Shown here piece by piece: positions 23,936 through 35,100 of a stretch of 64,000 nucleotides of DNA. Position 1 is the first letter of the stretch. Every line of letters starts with the position of its first letter. The notes under the pieces were generated by a model. The model did not search any database. It had not been told where the DNA came from and was given only the letters and a program-made list of their open reading frames with translations. Source of the stretch: Phaseolus vulgaris (Eukaryota > Streptophyta > Magnoliopsida > Fabales > Fabaceae); the NCBI RefSeq assembly GCF_000499845.2, contig NC_023750.2:7903082-7967081 (forward strand), given 5' to 3'. A program made the translations under genes and the position numbers.

Positions 23936-24007
23936 GCTATTTAGTGTCCACATTACGACCCTCTTTTTTTTTTTTTTTTGCAGCTAAATCTAGTTTTTGG
24001 CGTAGTG

Positions 24008-25416
24008 CACATAGACTAAGATATCAGGTGGTGAGAAACTGATGGGGTAGTTCATGCACACCGTGACATATGAGATGCACAACTTGGGTTGTATTGAACT
24101 TACCCTTATCCTTTTTGTTGGATTCGCTAGTAATCTTTGGATTAAGTGTTAGTCTCTGGTAGGACTTACTTAATACGGGTCTTCTGGAAGGCGTTAGTTA
24201 TTATTATGTTTGTTGAATATCCTGGATGTGTAGATCATGTGAGATTTATGTGATTGTTTTATGTTGGGATTTAAAGAAGATTGAATATTTCTGAAATTGA
24301 TTCATGTAATTTGATTTTCTCTTTTGATTTAATTGTGCATATTATAAAATTTTATTTTCACTAGCTTACCATCGTTTTTCTTGTTGTGTTGTGAACTGGG
24401 ATGACTGTACTATGTACATAAACAGATGATCATACAGGTGTAGGAGGTGTTGGAAAGCTTTAGGATGTTTTAAACCTTATATTGTAAATGTTTGTATTTC
24501 TATAAGCCATAATCTTGTAATGGAAATGTTTTGAAATACTCCAAGTTTGTATAGAAATATGTAGAACGTGTATTCTAATAGTTAGATGTATTTTCTGGGT
24601 GTTACATCCATACTCCTCTTCGTACAGATATATTTATACTTTCAAATATTAATTAAATAATTTTTAATAAAAATTACAACAACAAAAATTTAATATTATT
24701 AAAATATTTTTAATGTTAAATATTAATAAAATTATAATTATATCAATATATAATAATAAATATTAAATAAAAATTGAATAAAAATTAAATAATTAAAAAT
24801 AATAATAAAATTGATAAAATATATGATAAAAATAAGTTAGAAAACTAAGGACCAAATAAAATTTAATATAATTTTTTTAAGTTATATAATAAATTAAAAT
24901 TATATTAATAATTTAAAATATAGATGTGTATGAGGATGAGAATATTTATTAAGACGAAAATTGGTATTAGGATAAGTATGAGGATGATGAGAAGAGGTGA
25001 ATATGTACATATTCATTTTCATCCTAATATCTAATTTTAAAAAACTAGGTATTATCCCGAGTCTAACATATATAGTAAATGTAGGAATTCTTCATCAAAA
25101 CAAGTTCAGATAGTATATATAGGAACAAGTTCATTTATTATTTCTACTTACAATGATTTGAGTTTCTACATAAAATATATATATATATATATATGAGAAA
25201 TTTATAATTACATGTGAGAAATATTCTGGAGATAAATAAGTTTTTTCCATGAAAAAATATAGTGAGAAATATTCTATGAATAATTTAATTTTTATTGTAG
25301 TGTATATATTCTGAAAAATTTATTCTAAAAGGAATTTGGAATTGGTAATTGAAAAGAGTGTTATATCTGATTGAATGAAATAAGAACAATGTTTGGAATT
25401 GGTTCACTATTATGTA
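24008..25416. other. Intergenic region right of the CACTA element
   Basis: 24010-24610 has moderate GC and features of an untranslated or LTR-like transcript end but no open frame that I can assign. 24610-25416 is AT-rich, with an (AT)n run at about 25172-25194. Confidence 0.4.
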
Positions 25417-25420
25417 AGTA

Positions 25421-25797
25421 TATTACAAGAAAATCATGAAATAAAAACCAATTTTAGAGACAAAAAATAATTACTTGCTATAGTGACTAAATTAGAGACC
25501 ATTTTAGAAACTAAAAAAAAAACTTTTGGTTTCTAAATTAGTTTCTATTTTAGTTAAATGGTTTCTAAATTGGTATCTAATTAGCTACTAAGGTTTTTGC
25601 TACCAAATTTAAAATCTAAATAAGTGGTAGTTAAAACTTTGGTAGCTAATTAGATATCAATTTAGAAACTATTTAATCATAATAGAAACTAATTTAGAAA
25701 AAGTAGTCTCTAAAATGGTTTCTAATTTAGTTACTATAACAACTAATTATTTTTTTGTTTCTAAAATTGGTTTTTATTTCATGATTTTCTTGTAGTG
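25421..25797. mobile_element. CACTA-type MITE, best-preserved copy (377 bp)
   Basis: Left end TATTACAAGAAAATCATG, right end (minus strand) CACTACAAGAAAATCATG. Terminal inverted repeats extend over roughly 130 bp each, through ...TTTTAGAGAC and ACTAAATTAGAGACCATTTT. There is no coding capacity. The left terminus has lost the CAC of CACTA. Flanking triplets GTA and TTA differ by one base, so the target duplication is imperfect. Confidence 0.75.
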
Positions 25798-26268
25798 TTA
25801 GGAATGAATTACAATTTGAGTAAAATATGAGTGATGAATCCTTTAAAGAATTTTAGATTTTAGTGATACTTGTGTTATGGTTTTCTTTCTTTTGATAACT
25901 AGTGTTTATTAGAAACAAATGATAATATTAACAAAATAAAATTACTAGAAAAAAAAAGTACAAAACCCAATTAAGGCCTTCAAAGTACATGAGCACAATA
26001 GTTTGTAAAAAGTATATAATTCATAAAATTACAATCTAATATTTTAGACAAAATTCAAAAATTCGTTCGACTTAAAGTGACATATATAGAGCAATCTATT
26101 TGACATTTTAGGAATTTATTTTAATCTTTTAATTTAAAATATGAATGTAATAGTATTCTATTTTTTTAGACCAAAGTTGTGTTTTACTAAAAACAAATAG
26201 GGAAATGAATGAATTTTTAATTGAGATTAAGAATTAAAAGAAAATAAACAAATTGTAATGAGTATTTA

Positions 26269-26598
26269 GATTAATTACTATATTCATTAAATTGGATATT
26301 ATTTTAGATAAAAAAAATTATTGATATATAAATTAATCTCTAGTATTGATAAATATAGTTTCTAAATAAGTATTTAATTTACTACCAATGTTTTAACTAC
26401 TAATCATCCGGATTTTAGAGTTTGTAATTAAACTTTACTAGTTAATTAGATACAAATTTAGAAACTTTTTATTAATAATATAAACTAATTTAGATATCAA
26501 TATTTTTATTAGTATTCAAAATAATATCTATGGCAAATATAATAACTAATTATTTTTTATTTTTTAAAATTAATTTTTATTTAATTATTTTCTAGTTG
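26269..26598. mobile_element. CACTA-type MITE, copy 3 (diverged)
   Basis: Same inner blocks as the copy at 25421 (ATTAAATTGGATATTATTTT near the left, ...AACTAATTATTTTTTATT and TTTTCTAGTTG at the right), much more mutated and left-truncated. Confidence 0.55.
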
Positions 26599-26599
26599 T

Positions 26600-28119
26600 C
26601 TAAAAGCTTAAAGTATTACACGAATACTTGAAAATGATTTTTTTAATGCAAAATTTTAAAGAAATCACTTTCCCCCCATTTTAATAGAATGGAAGGTGAG
26701 AATGATTATGTTATGGATAGTTTCATAGTTTATTGTGATGTACTTATCACCATATACTATTTCTTGTTTTTATTTGCATCACCAAATTCACTTAAGAAAG
26801 AAAAAATATTAGACGATTCAAAATTATTCTATCTCAAAAAATAATATTCAAAACTTTCAATTTTATGACAATTTAATCATGGATTCACCATTTTCTTGAC
26901 TAATTTAGCTTTCAAATTTGGTCAAAGACACTAAATTATATATTTGTAAATTTTCAAGATTAGATAAACTTTTGAGGATGAAATTATAAAATATTTGTCA
27001 CCCAACAAGTTGTAAGCACAATAATGGCCTTAGATAAGTTCTAGGTTATTTTGGAACATAGTGTTTTAATATAATGAGACTATTTTTAATAATGTTTATA
27101 ATAACACAACTATTGACATTACATTTGAGACCATTTTTTTAGTTCAAAAGTGATTTTTTTGTCATATTCTTTTCCCTTTTTTGTTAGTTTGTGGTTGGAC
27201 ACAAGATCAAGATGGCAAAGAAATTCTTGTGAGTGTTGTCTATTTTTGGCATGGTTCTTGTTGAAAACAAAATTAGTATATTAGAGCTACATAAAATAAT
27301 GTATAAATTCTTATGAATGCATTATTTAGTGTTGTATTGATGGTATCATTGCGTGAGTTTCTATATTGAATTCAAGACACCACTTAGCATTTTCTTCAAT
27401 TTATTTTACTATTTTTCAGAAGCTTGAATACTTTAACAATGGAACATCTTGAAATGATCGTAACAATCTACCATTTAGAGACCTAAACACTTGGATTTTG
27501 TCACATTATGAGAGATACCGTGTTGAATAAATACTAGCATCTTATTTATTTTTTCAGAATAATAAAATAAAAGTGTTATTAGTTCATTATTATTCTCAAA
27601 TTGTATGAGAACTCCAAGTTTAGTTGCCAACTTTTTATTTAATGGAACATTAGCATTGCCATATTTTAAAGTAAAATACTTATACATATTTATAACTATA
27701 GAAATTTAAAATAAACTTGATTTTGACTATTCAAATAAAAATATATTTTAGTCTCTTAAATTTAAATCAAAATTTATTTTTTAATTTATAAATTTATTGT
27801 TTAAGAGAGTAAAATAGTTTCAATTATTTTCCTAATTTAGTGTTTAGGGATTGAAAATGTACTCTCTTTTTTTCTAAATTTGAGAGAGTAAGATATTTAA
27901 AATTTTTTTTGAAGAATTAAACCACATTCATTCTAAATTTTAAGAACTAATTTTTTTTTTAATAATATATAATATAATATTTTAACTTCAATGGAAAAAT
28001 AATTGTCATGAAAAATTATAGAAATTGAGTTTGACGGAATGAGTCAATCTAATATAATAAATTCAAATTTTCATTTGAATGTGTGTCTATCATTAATGTT
28101 AAAATTTTCATTAATTAAG

Positions 28120-28120
<1 letters not shown>
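26600..28120. other. AT-rich intergenic DNA
   Basis: No supported gene. The 70-codon minus frame at 27475-27687 has no recognisable domain. Confidence 0.5.

Positions 28121-28121
<1 letters not shown>

Positions 28122-28157
<36 letters not shown>
28122..28157. repeat. (AT)n microsatellite
   Basis: About 18 uninterrupted TA units. Confidence 0.9.
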
Positions 28158-28162
<5 letters not shown>

Positions 28163-28220
28163 GCACATAAAAATAAATCTAATATAATATAATAAAATGC
28201 TATAAAATTTTGATTATCTA

Positions 28221-28330
28221 TTATAAAGTGAATTTTAAATCTAATTCAACTCCATAAAATTGATTTATGGGTTACCTCACTTCTATACAATAAAATACTA
28301 TAATCTTTAGTCGATGTAAGATCTCCGACA
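28221..28330 (-). mobile_element. Solo LTR of TRIM family, diverged
   Basis: Minus strand reads TGTCGGAGATCTTACATCGA to ...CACTTTATAA. Aligns along its length with the intact LTR at 28650-28771, with many substitutions. Confidence 0.6.
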
Positions 28331-28649
28331 TTATCTAAAATAGTTTTTCAACTTTTTCTGTACTTCAATTTACCCTCGCCTCAAACTTACATACTTGTGT
28401 GTCTATTCTATATAGTTAAATTAATATAATAATTTTACATATTGTTAAACACCATTTAAGCAAAGAAATTTCAAATATCTTTGCTTTCATATCATTAAAC
28501 ACCATTTAAGCAAAGATATTTACTTTTTTAGGAACTTCATCCTTCCATATATCCTGAAATATTTTTTTTTCTTATTGCATTCACATTTTAGCTTAGTTTT
28601 AAAGTAGGATGATTTAACAATGGATATTCTCCTCCTCTCTCTCTCACTT

Positions 28650-28771
28650 TGTTATCAAGTGGACTTTAAGCCTAACTCAACTCCATAAAACCGGCTCATA
28701 GGGGTTGAGGTTTGCACTCACTTATATACTATAAAAGGCTCTAATCTCTAGTCGATGTGGGATCTCCAACA
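28650..28771 (-). mobile_element. Solo LTR of TRIM family with perfect 5-bp target duplication
   Basis: 122 bp, minus strand from TGTTGGAGATCCCACATCGA to ...CACTTGATAACA. It starts TGTT and ends AACA, and is flanked by CACTT on both sides (28645-28649 and 28772-28776). This copy fixes the true LTR borders of the family. Confidence 0.85.
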
Positions 28772-29640
28772 CACTTATACCCATTCACCATCTTCATCTC
28801 TTACTATTGTTGTTCTTTGCAAATTTAAGAAGGTTTTTCCTTCTACATCCTAATAATTTCTAACTGCATCTCTATAAGTTTTTAAAATGATCACTTTATT
28901 TTTTGGAACAAGGTTTCTGAAATTTCTAGAATATAATTTTTGGGATAGAATTTCTGGAACAAAAATACATGATACCTTTTGAAAGGAGTTTTCCATAATA
29001 AACTTTTGAAAATATATTAAATGTGTTTTAGAACAAGCTTTCTGGATTCCATGATGAGTTTTTTTTTCTCTCGAACGAGCTTTCTCTCCTCTTCTTCATA
29101 TTAAAGAGTGCAATGAAGAACAAAAATTCAATAACAATGGCACAACGGTAGCATTGATGAAAACAACAATGATGATGGTGATGTAGTGAAGGAGGGTATT
29201 TTTATCTTTTTATGTTAATATAGGATGGAATTAGTAATAATGGGATTCAAGAAGAAAATGTCATCTAGGAATATGTTTTGTAGTGCAACCCAATCCCATT
29301 TAAATAACTCTTCTCCATGCAAACCCCGACCCCCAATTTTTGCCCATTCATATTAACCCATACTAGCCATAGATTCCTCTTTTTTTTCATATATCAAGTA
29401 AAACTTTTTTTTCTTTTTCCACAACAGTTCTTCCATATGAGTCCTTATAGAGTTTTTTTTTTATAAAGTTTTCATGTTAGATATTATTATGCAACTTGAC
29501 ATTCCAGATATGCTGACACTCTAATTAACAACAATCATCTATGAAAAAGTATTATTAAAAGAAAAAAAAACAAAAAAATATGGGGGATTAGACCAAAACT
29601 CGTATGTTAACAAAAACGATATATACGTAAACTATATTTA
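28772..29640. other. Intergenic DNA, nothing assigned
   Basis: AT-rich. 28880-29080 has repeated TTCTGGAA/TTTTGGAA-type words resembling the interior of the MITE at 30945-31264, but no borders are visible. Confidence 0.4.
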
Positions 29641-29664
29641 TTCATAAAGAACTCTAAGAATAGA

Positions 29665-30190
29665 CTAGATGGAAACCTATTATACCAATGAAAATAGTCT
29701 CTATGAATAAATCCTAAGTTAGCCAGCTTATCCGCACACGTATTCCCTTCACGAAAAAATATGAGTAGCCTTAAACCTTATTTTCCCACAGTAATTAAGA
29801 CAAGTGTTCCACCAATTACGAAGCATCCACGAAACCTTAATCCTAGTAGTAAATGCACCACTAACCAAGGCAAAATCACATTCAAGTCATACATTAGTAA
29901 GATCCATCTTTTGAGTTTTCTTCATAGCATATATAACTCGATAAAACTCAACAACCAAAGCAGTTTGAACGTTAATAAATGCAGAAAAACTACCAATAAA
30001 CTCTATCATACGACCACAGAAAATACCTCCACAAGTAGCAAGACCAGGATAACCCCTAGCTGCACCATTAGTGTTAATTTTAACTCAGCCTGGTGAAGAA
30101 AACCCCCATCTAATAGGAAGAGGACGAAGAACTTTACCACTACGAGTATTAATACCAAAAAACTTAATCACGTTGAAATCTAACATATCA
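29665..30190 (-). mobile_element. Dead LINE RNase H domain fragment
   Basis: On the minus strand broken frames read WGFSSPG, VKINTNGAARGYPGLATCGG, FSAFINVQTALVVEFY, LECDFAL, WMLRNWWNTCLNYCGKIRF and HIFREGNTCADKLANLGF. This is the RNase H-like domain at the end of many plant LINEs. The first catalytic Asp (usual pattern NTDGA) is Asn; a stop replaces the preceding Trp. The Asp of ECD and the Asp of CAD are kept. The open frame on the plus strand at 29761-30096 is its shadow. Confidence 0.75.
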
Positions 30191-30277
30191 TTTTTCATTG
30201 AAGATTTAGACGAATTTCCTATTAAACACGTGAGATCTTTAATGACCGAAATAGTCACGTGAGATCTTTATAGAGAT

Positions 30278-30493
30278 TAATTTAAAATTTAAAATAGTTG
30301 ATAACTTATAACCTTTGTAACTAATGTTAAATATCAATTTAGAAACTAATTTATAATTTTTTATTAATAATAAAAATTAGTTTAGATACCAATATTTTTT
30401 TAATTTATAAAATAGTATCTCATTTGGTTAATATAGTAATTAATTATTTTTCTTTATAAGATTAGTTTCTATTTAGTAATTTTTTTATATTGT
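30278..30493. mobile_element. CACTA-type MITE, right half (copy 4)
   Basis: Matches the right two-thirds of the copy at 25421 (AATATCAATTTAGAAACTAA, ...TAATTAATTATTTTTCTTTA) and ends in an eroded TTTTTTATATTG. Confidence 0.5.
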
Positions 30494-30944
30494 AAATATG
30501 TTTTTAATAGGTATAAATATGGTTCCATTTATTTTTAGCCCTGTAACTTATTATTTTAAATTATTGACATTTTCAAGTTTTCATTTTTTAATACCTATAA
30601 CTAATAATAGTTAATATAAAATTAAAGATGAAAAATGTTGATTGACATAATTAATATAATAAAATAAATTCAAATTAACTAATTATTTGTGAGTATGTAA
30701 TTATTCCATGTCTCAGTCATATAAATGAAAAATAAAGTTAACATGACATGTTTTTTTTTAAATATGCTAAAAGATGCATTATTTGATCATCCTTTAACTA
30801 TTTTCTAATCTTTAAAATAGTTGACATGAATAATTATGATAATATAAAATTATAACTTAAAGAGTAAAATTCATTCATATAAAATTATTGACTATGTGAA
30901 CATATTGTTGAAAGAAATATATTTATATAATTTCATACGTTTTA
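30494..30944. other. AT-rich spacer
   Basis: No feature recognised. Confidence 0.5.
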
Positions 30945-31264
30945 GGGTGTTTCTTCCTGCACTCCCAACAAATAATATCATTTTTAAAAATATTTCCAAA
31001 TTACTTTTTTTGGAATGTTTCTATAACATACTTTTTCGAATTCATGAAATATATTTTTAGAAAACATTTTTCAAAACAGAATTTAGGGAATAAACTTTTT
31101 GGAATGTACTATATACATTCCGGAATAAACTTTCCCGAATAATTTTTTTTTCAAAGTATAGTTTAGAAAGAACTTCCAAAATAATGACAAATTAAGCATT
31201 TTGATCATTTCAGGTGAAATGGGTTGCAGGAATAGATTTGATGGGGGGTGGAGGAAGAAACAGC
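30945..31264. mobile_element. Mutator-type MITE relative
   Basis: Left end GGGTGTTTCTTCCTGCACTC, right end (minus strand) about GCTGTTTCTTCCTCCACCCC. The interior is made of TTTTTGGAATGT/ACATTCCGGAATAAAC-type inverted words. Ends match the element at 47934-48277, but no convincing target duplication is visible here. Confidence 0.5.
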
Positions 31265-31400
31265 ATCTCTTTTAAGTATATGTGTGTGTGAATCCTTGAG
31301 ACATTCTTGTAAAACATTGGAGAAGAAGATATGCAACACTTGATTTAAAAGCAGTGTATGTGTGACTGGTTGAATTAAAATGGTATATTTTACTAACTAT

Positions 31401-31403
<3 letters not shown>

Positions 31404-31447
<44 letters not shown>
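31404..31447. repeat. (AT)n microsatellite
   Basis: About 20 AT units ahead of the H+-ATPase promoter region. Confidence 0.9.
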
Positions 31448-31449
<2 letters not shown>

Positions 31450-31781
31450 AGTGATAAAGTACAGATGCAAGAATAAGATGTACGGATGAATATTCATTAT
31501 TTTATTTCATTTGATTTTGCATGGCCAAATGGCAATGAACTTTGTATTCAAAAGTAAACAAATTAAGATGGCGGCAAAAAAAGGCCAATGTTTGAGTGTA
31601 ACTCTATAGCTTTGTTTAATACACCCATTTTCCATTGTAGAAGCTGGCCGGCGGAGTTACACATGCATATGCCACTTTTTGTACCTTTCTACTCCTTTTC
31701 TAGTTTCTGTCATTCTTGTTATTCTAAGCTCATCTTGTTCACTGTGTCACATTTCTCTCTTTATGTGTATATATATCTATA

Positions 31782-31787
31782 TATAAA
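31782..31787 (+). promoter_or_regulatory. Probable TATA box of the H+-ATPase gene
   Basis: TATAAA after a TATATCTA run, 326 bases upstream of the ATG. The likely leader has a donor-like CTG|GTAATG at 31881/31882 and acceptor-like CAG at 31949 or later, so a leader intron is plausible but not settled. Confidence 0.45.
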
Positions 31788-32112
31788 CATGTCATTCTTA
31801 AGGTCATCTTTCATTTGAGTTTCACAGAGTGTTCTGAGGATTTGGAGAGATTATCAAACCTCTTTGAGAGGTGGATTTCTGGTAATGCTCACAAACTCTA
31901 TATGTGAACTAGGAAAGTTGTAAATCTGCATTTTTATCTGTTGTTTCAGATCTTTTTTGTTATCTCAACTCAACTGCAATATGTTGTGGGGCATTGGCAC
32001 ATTTTTATCATATTTTGCTGATATAGTTCATCAATATCTACATTTAAAAGTTTCTAATTGACTCAGAGCTCAAAAGTGCATATTATATAAAGGAAGATAA
32101 AGCAGCTTCAAA

Positions 32113-35100
32113 ATGGGAGAGGGATCTGTGGAACTTGATGCTATTATAAAGGAAGCTGTTGATCTGGTATGTGAATAAAAAATAAAACAATTGTTGCATG
32201 ATGGTTCTTTTGTGTAGCAGTTATTTGTTCCTCCTCAATTTGGAGATGAAAACATGTTTCAGTTTCTTAAATGCAAAGTATCAGTTAGTATTTCAATGTT
32301 GGTTAATCAGCTGGGGAATTACTCAGAAGCTGTTTGGCTTTTGTTAAAAAAAAATGTGTTTGAATTTCTTGTTGCTAGCTTGGAAAATAAAATAATCTAT
32401 CTAAATGGATGTCTTAGTGAGAAGAGGAGATTGCATGGTTTATTCTTGTGAAAAAAAAAGGAAAGAAAGGTAAAAACGAAAATTAGAGAAATCTTCAACA
32501 AAAAAATCTCTTAATGAATAATATCTCTAACTTTGTGTTTCGGATAGGATATTTTAATAGGATAAAATTTATTCTTTTTGAAATGATTTACGACAATATT
32601 TTGGGTAAGAAATTCAAATTTTAAAATTTTATTAAAGTACTTAGATTACTTACATTTAAAGAGTTTTAAATTTCGCACACAAAAAAAAAGTAATAATTTG
32701 AAATTCTTCGTATTCTCAAATTTATATTTTGGTATTCATAGTTTGTTTTGACTTGGACTTGGACTGATTTGACTCGATCTAGGTTCGGGTAGATTTGGCT
32801 TGTTGGATCAACTCAACTTAGTTTGATATGACCCTGACTTGATGTCTCGATTCAACATGAGCCCAACTTGATTTGATCAAACCCAACCTGATTTGTCTCA
32901 ATCCCACCTAGATCCAACCCAACCTTGACCCAATGGAACTTGACTCGACATGGACCTAGCCCAACTCGACTAAACGTGATCCCTGCTCCACTCAACTTAA
33001 CTTGGGTCCAGGTCAACTCAACTTGACATGGACTTGGTGGGTCAACTCTACTCATATGAGCCCATACCAACTCAAGTCAACCTGTGCCCAAATCATCTTA
33101 GCTTGACCTTGGCCTGGGTCGACTCAACTCGAATCAGTTTGCCCGGGCCGACTTGACTCGACCTGGGCCAAGCAGACTCCATTCGATTCGACCTGAGTCT
33201 AAGCCAACTCAACTCAATCTAGCTCTGGGCCAACTTAGTTTGACCAGGACCCGAGCCCACTCGGCTCAACATGGACCCAAATTGACTCGACTCAATATGA
33301 TACTAGCTCGACTAGACTTCACTCGACTTGGGTTCGAGTTGACTTGGCTTGACTCTGACCCTGGTCGACTAAACTCAACTTTGCATGAGCCCGACTCAGT
33401 GCTATTTTACTTGCATCTACCTAATCTAGCATTTCATAACTTGAAAGTAATCTTGTTTAACGTAAATTCAGAACAAGTTTTGCAAATATAATATGAAAAA
33501 ATATTGAAGAATTTAAAAAAAAAATAACATCAGTCAAGATCTACTACAAAAAGATTATCAATATTGATATTTTTGAATTTTTAACAATTATTTGATATTT
33601 AAATAAATTTTGAATTTTCTAGCAATTAAAATACTTTATCCAAACAAAAAAAATTAAAATTTATTAAATTGGAATTACCTTATCCAAACCAAACATTTAA
33701 AAAATGAACCGATGTGAAATAAGATCAATTCAAGTTGTATTTGAATGTCTTATAAATTGTACCAAACTCCAAACACGAGGTAAGGAGTTGGTCTTTCAAT
33801 AGAATCCAATGGCATCATGTAACCAACCTTACTCAATGGGATAAAACTTATGTTGTGTCGTGTGTATCTTCTAGAGTCCAAACTCAGAAGTTGAAGAAAT
33901 ATGTATGGTGAAAATTTTAAATTTATTTCTATAATGATTAGTAGTACATAGGAGGTAAAAACCAATTTAGTCTAGGCATTTGATGAACTTGGAATTTGAA
34001 ATGCAGGAGAACATTCCTCTTGAAGAGGTTTTTGATAATCTCAAATGCACAAGAGAAGGTTTAAGCTCTGAGAAAGTACAAGAGAGACTAGACTTGTTTG
34101 GATACAATAAGCTTGAAGAAAAGAAGGTGAAAAGCCAAACTTCAATGCTTTTTAGTTTCTTATTTCCTTTTCAAATTGTTGCTCAGTTTTCTCATGAAAT
34201 GCTTCTGTATAAACTTTTTAATGCTTGAACAGGAAAGTAAGATACTGAAGTTTTTGGGCTTTATGTGGAATCCTCTGTCATGGGTTATGGAAGCTGCTGC
34301 TATCATGGCCATAGGCATGGCTCATGGAGGGGTAACTCTTCACCATTTCTTTTTTATTTAAAACTATTTTCCATGATTTTGCCAAGTTTAATTCAATTAA
34401 TGAAGAAAACAACAATTTAACAGCTATGGATCAATTTGGTCCCTAATCTTACAATAAAAAAAATAAATAAATTTTGTTTATGACTATTTGACAATTGTTA
34501 GAAAATTTGGTTCTTGATGTTACAAAATAAAAATTTAGTACATGATTATTTGACAATTGTCAATAAGTTTGATTCATAACATTGACATCACTGGTTCATT
34601 TGATTCTTAACATTACTAAATCAACCAACACAGACCCCAAATTTAAATACACAATCTCTGACATGAGGGACAAAGTTGGCTATGAAGTTGGCACCAGTTT
34701 GACTAAAGGTACCAAAATTAGGAATTCAATTGGCAAACCCTAATGTCAGAGGCTAAAATGACTAATAGTTTCCAATTTCATGTTTTTATTTTATTTCAGA
34801 CTAAAATATCAACTATTAAAATTTCAAGGATAGATTTGATGTTTTACACTTTTCATGGCAAATTTTATTCTATTCCTTTTGCTACTTTTAATTTGGAAGT
34901 TATAGATACTATTAATTTTCAAAGGACTGAAGATTAATTTTTGGTGGTAAGTAGTTACTATCATAGATTTGAATGTAAAAGTCATATTTCAATAATTTTC
35001 TCAGAACTGTTTTACAATTTATAATCCATTATTCAGTACATTTGATTTCACAATAACAAGTACTTAATTCTGCAGAATGAAAGAGGAGATTATCAAGATT

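Larger units (their letters stand above)
13440..24007 (-). mobile_element. CACTA (En/Spm) DNA transposon, ~10.6 kb, with nested insertions
   Basis: Left end CACTACAAAAAAAATATG at 13440; right end reads CACTACGCCAAAAACTAG on the minus strand and finishes at 24007. A 3-bp target duplication, CAC, flanks it (13437-13439 and 24008-24010), as expected for this superfamily. Subterminal repeats with the core GTGGGCTTAGCC lie inside both ends. A TNP2-type transposase runs on the minus strand (19768-16159) but is broken. Inside are LTR-derived segments (14085-15900), a copia remnant and a retroposon (20.8-23.1 kb). It can no longer encode its own transposase but keeps both ends. Confidence 0.88.

Noticed and set aside
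29761..30262. Plus-strand frames of 111 and 63 codons
   Set aside because: Antisense of the LINE RNase H remnant.
33153..33491. 112-codon open frame rich in Thr/Arg/Leu, and the opposite frame 32852-33070
   Set aside because: Both are translations of the 26-bp minisatellite in the H+-ATPase intron.
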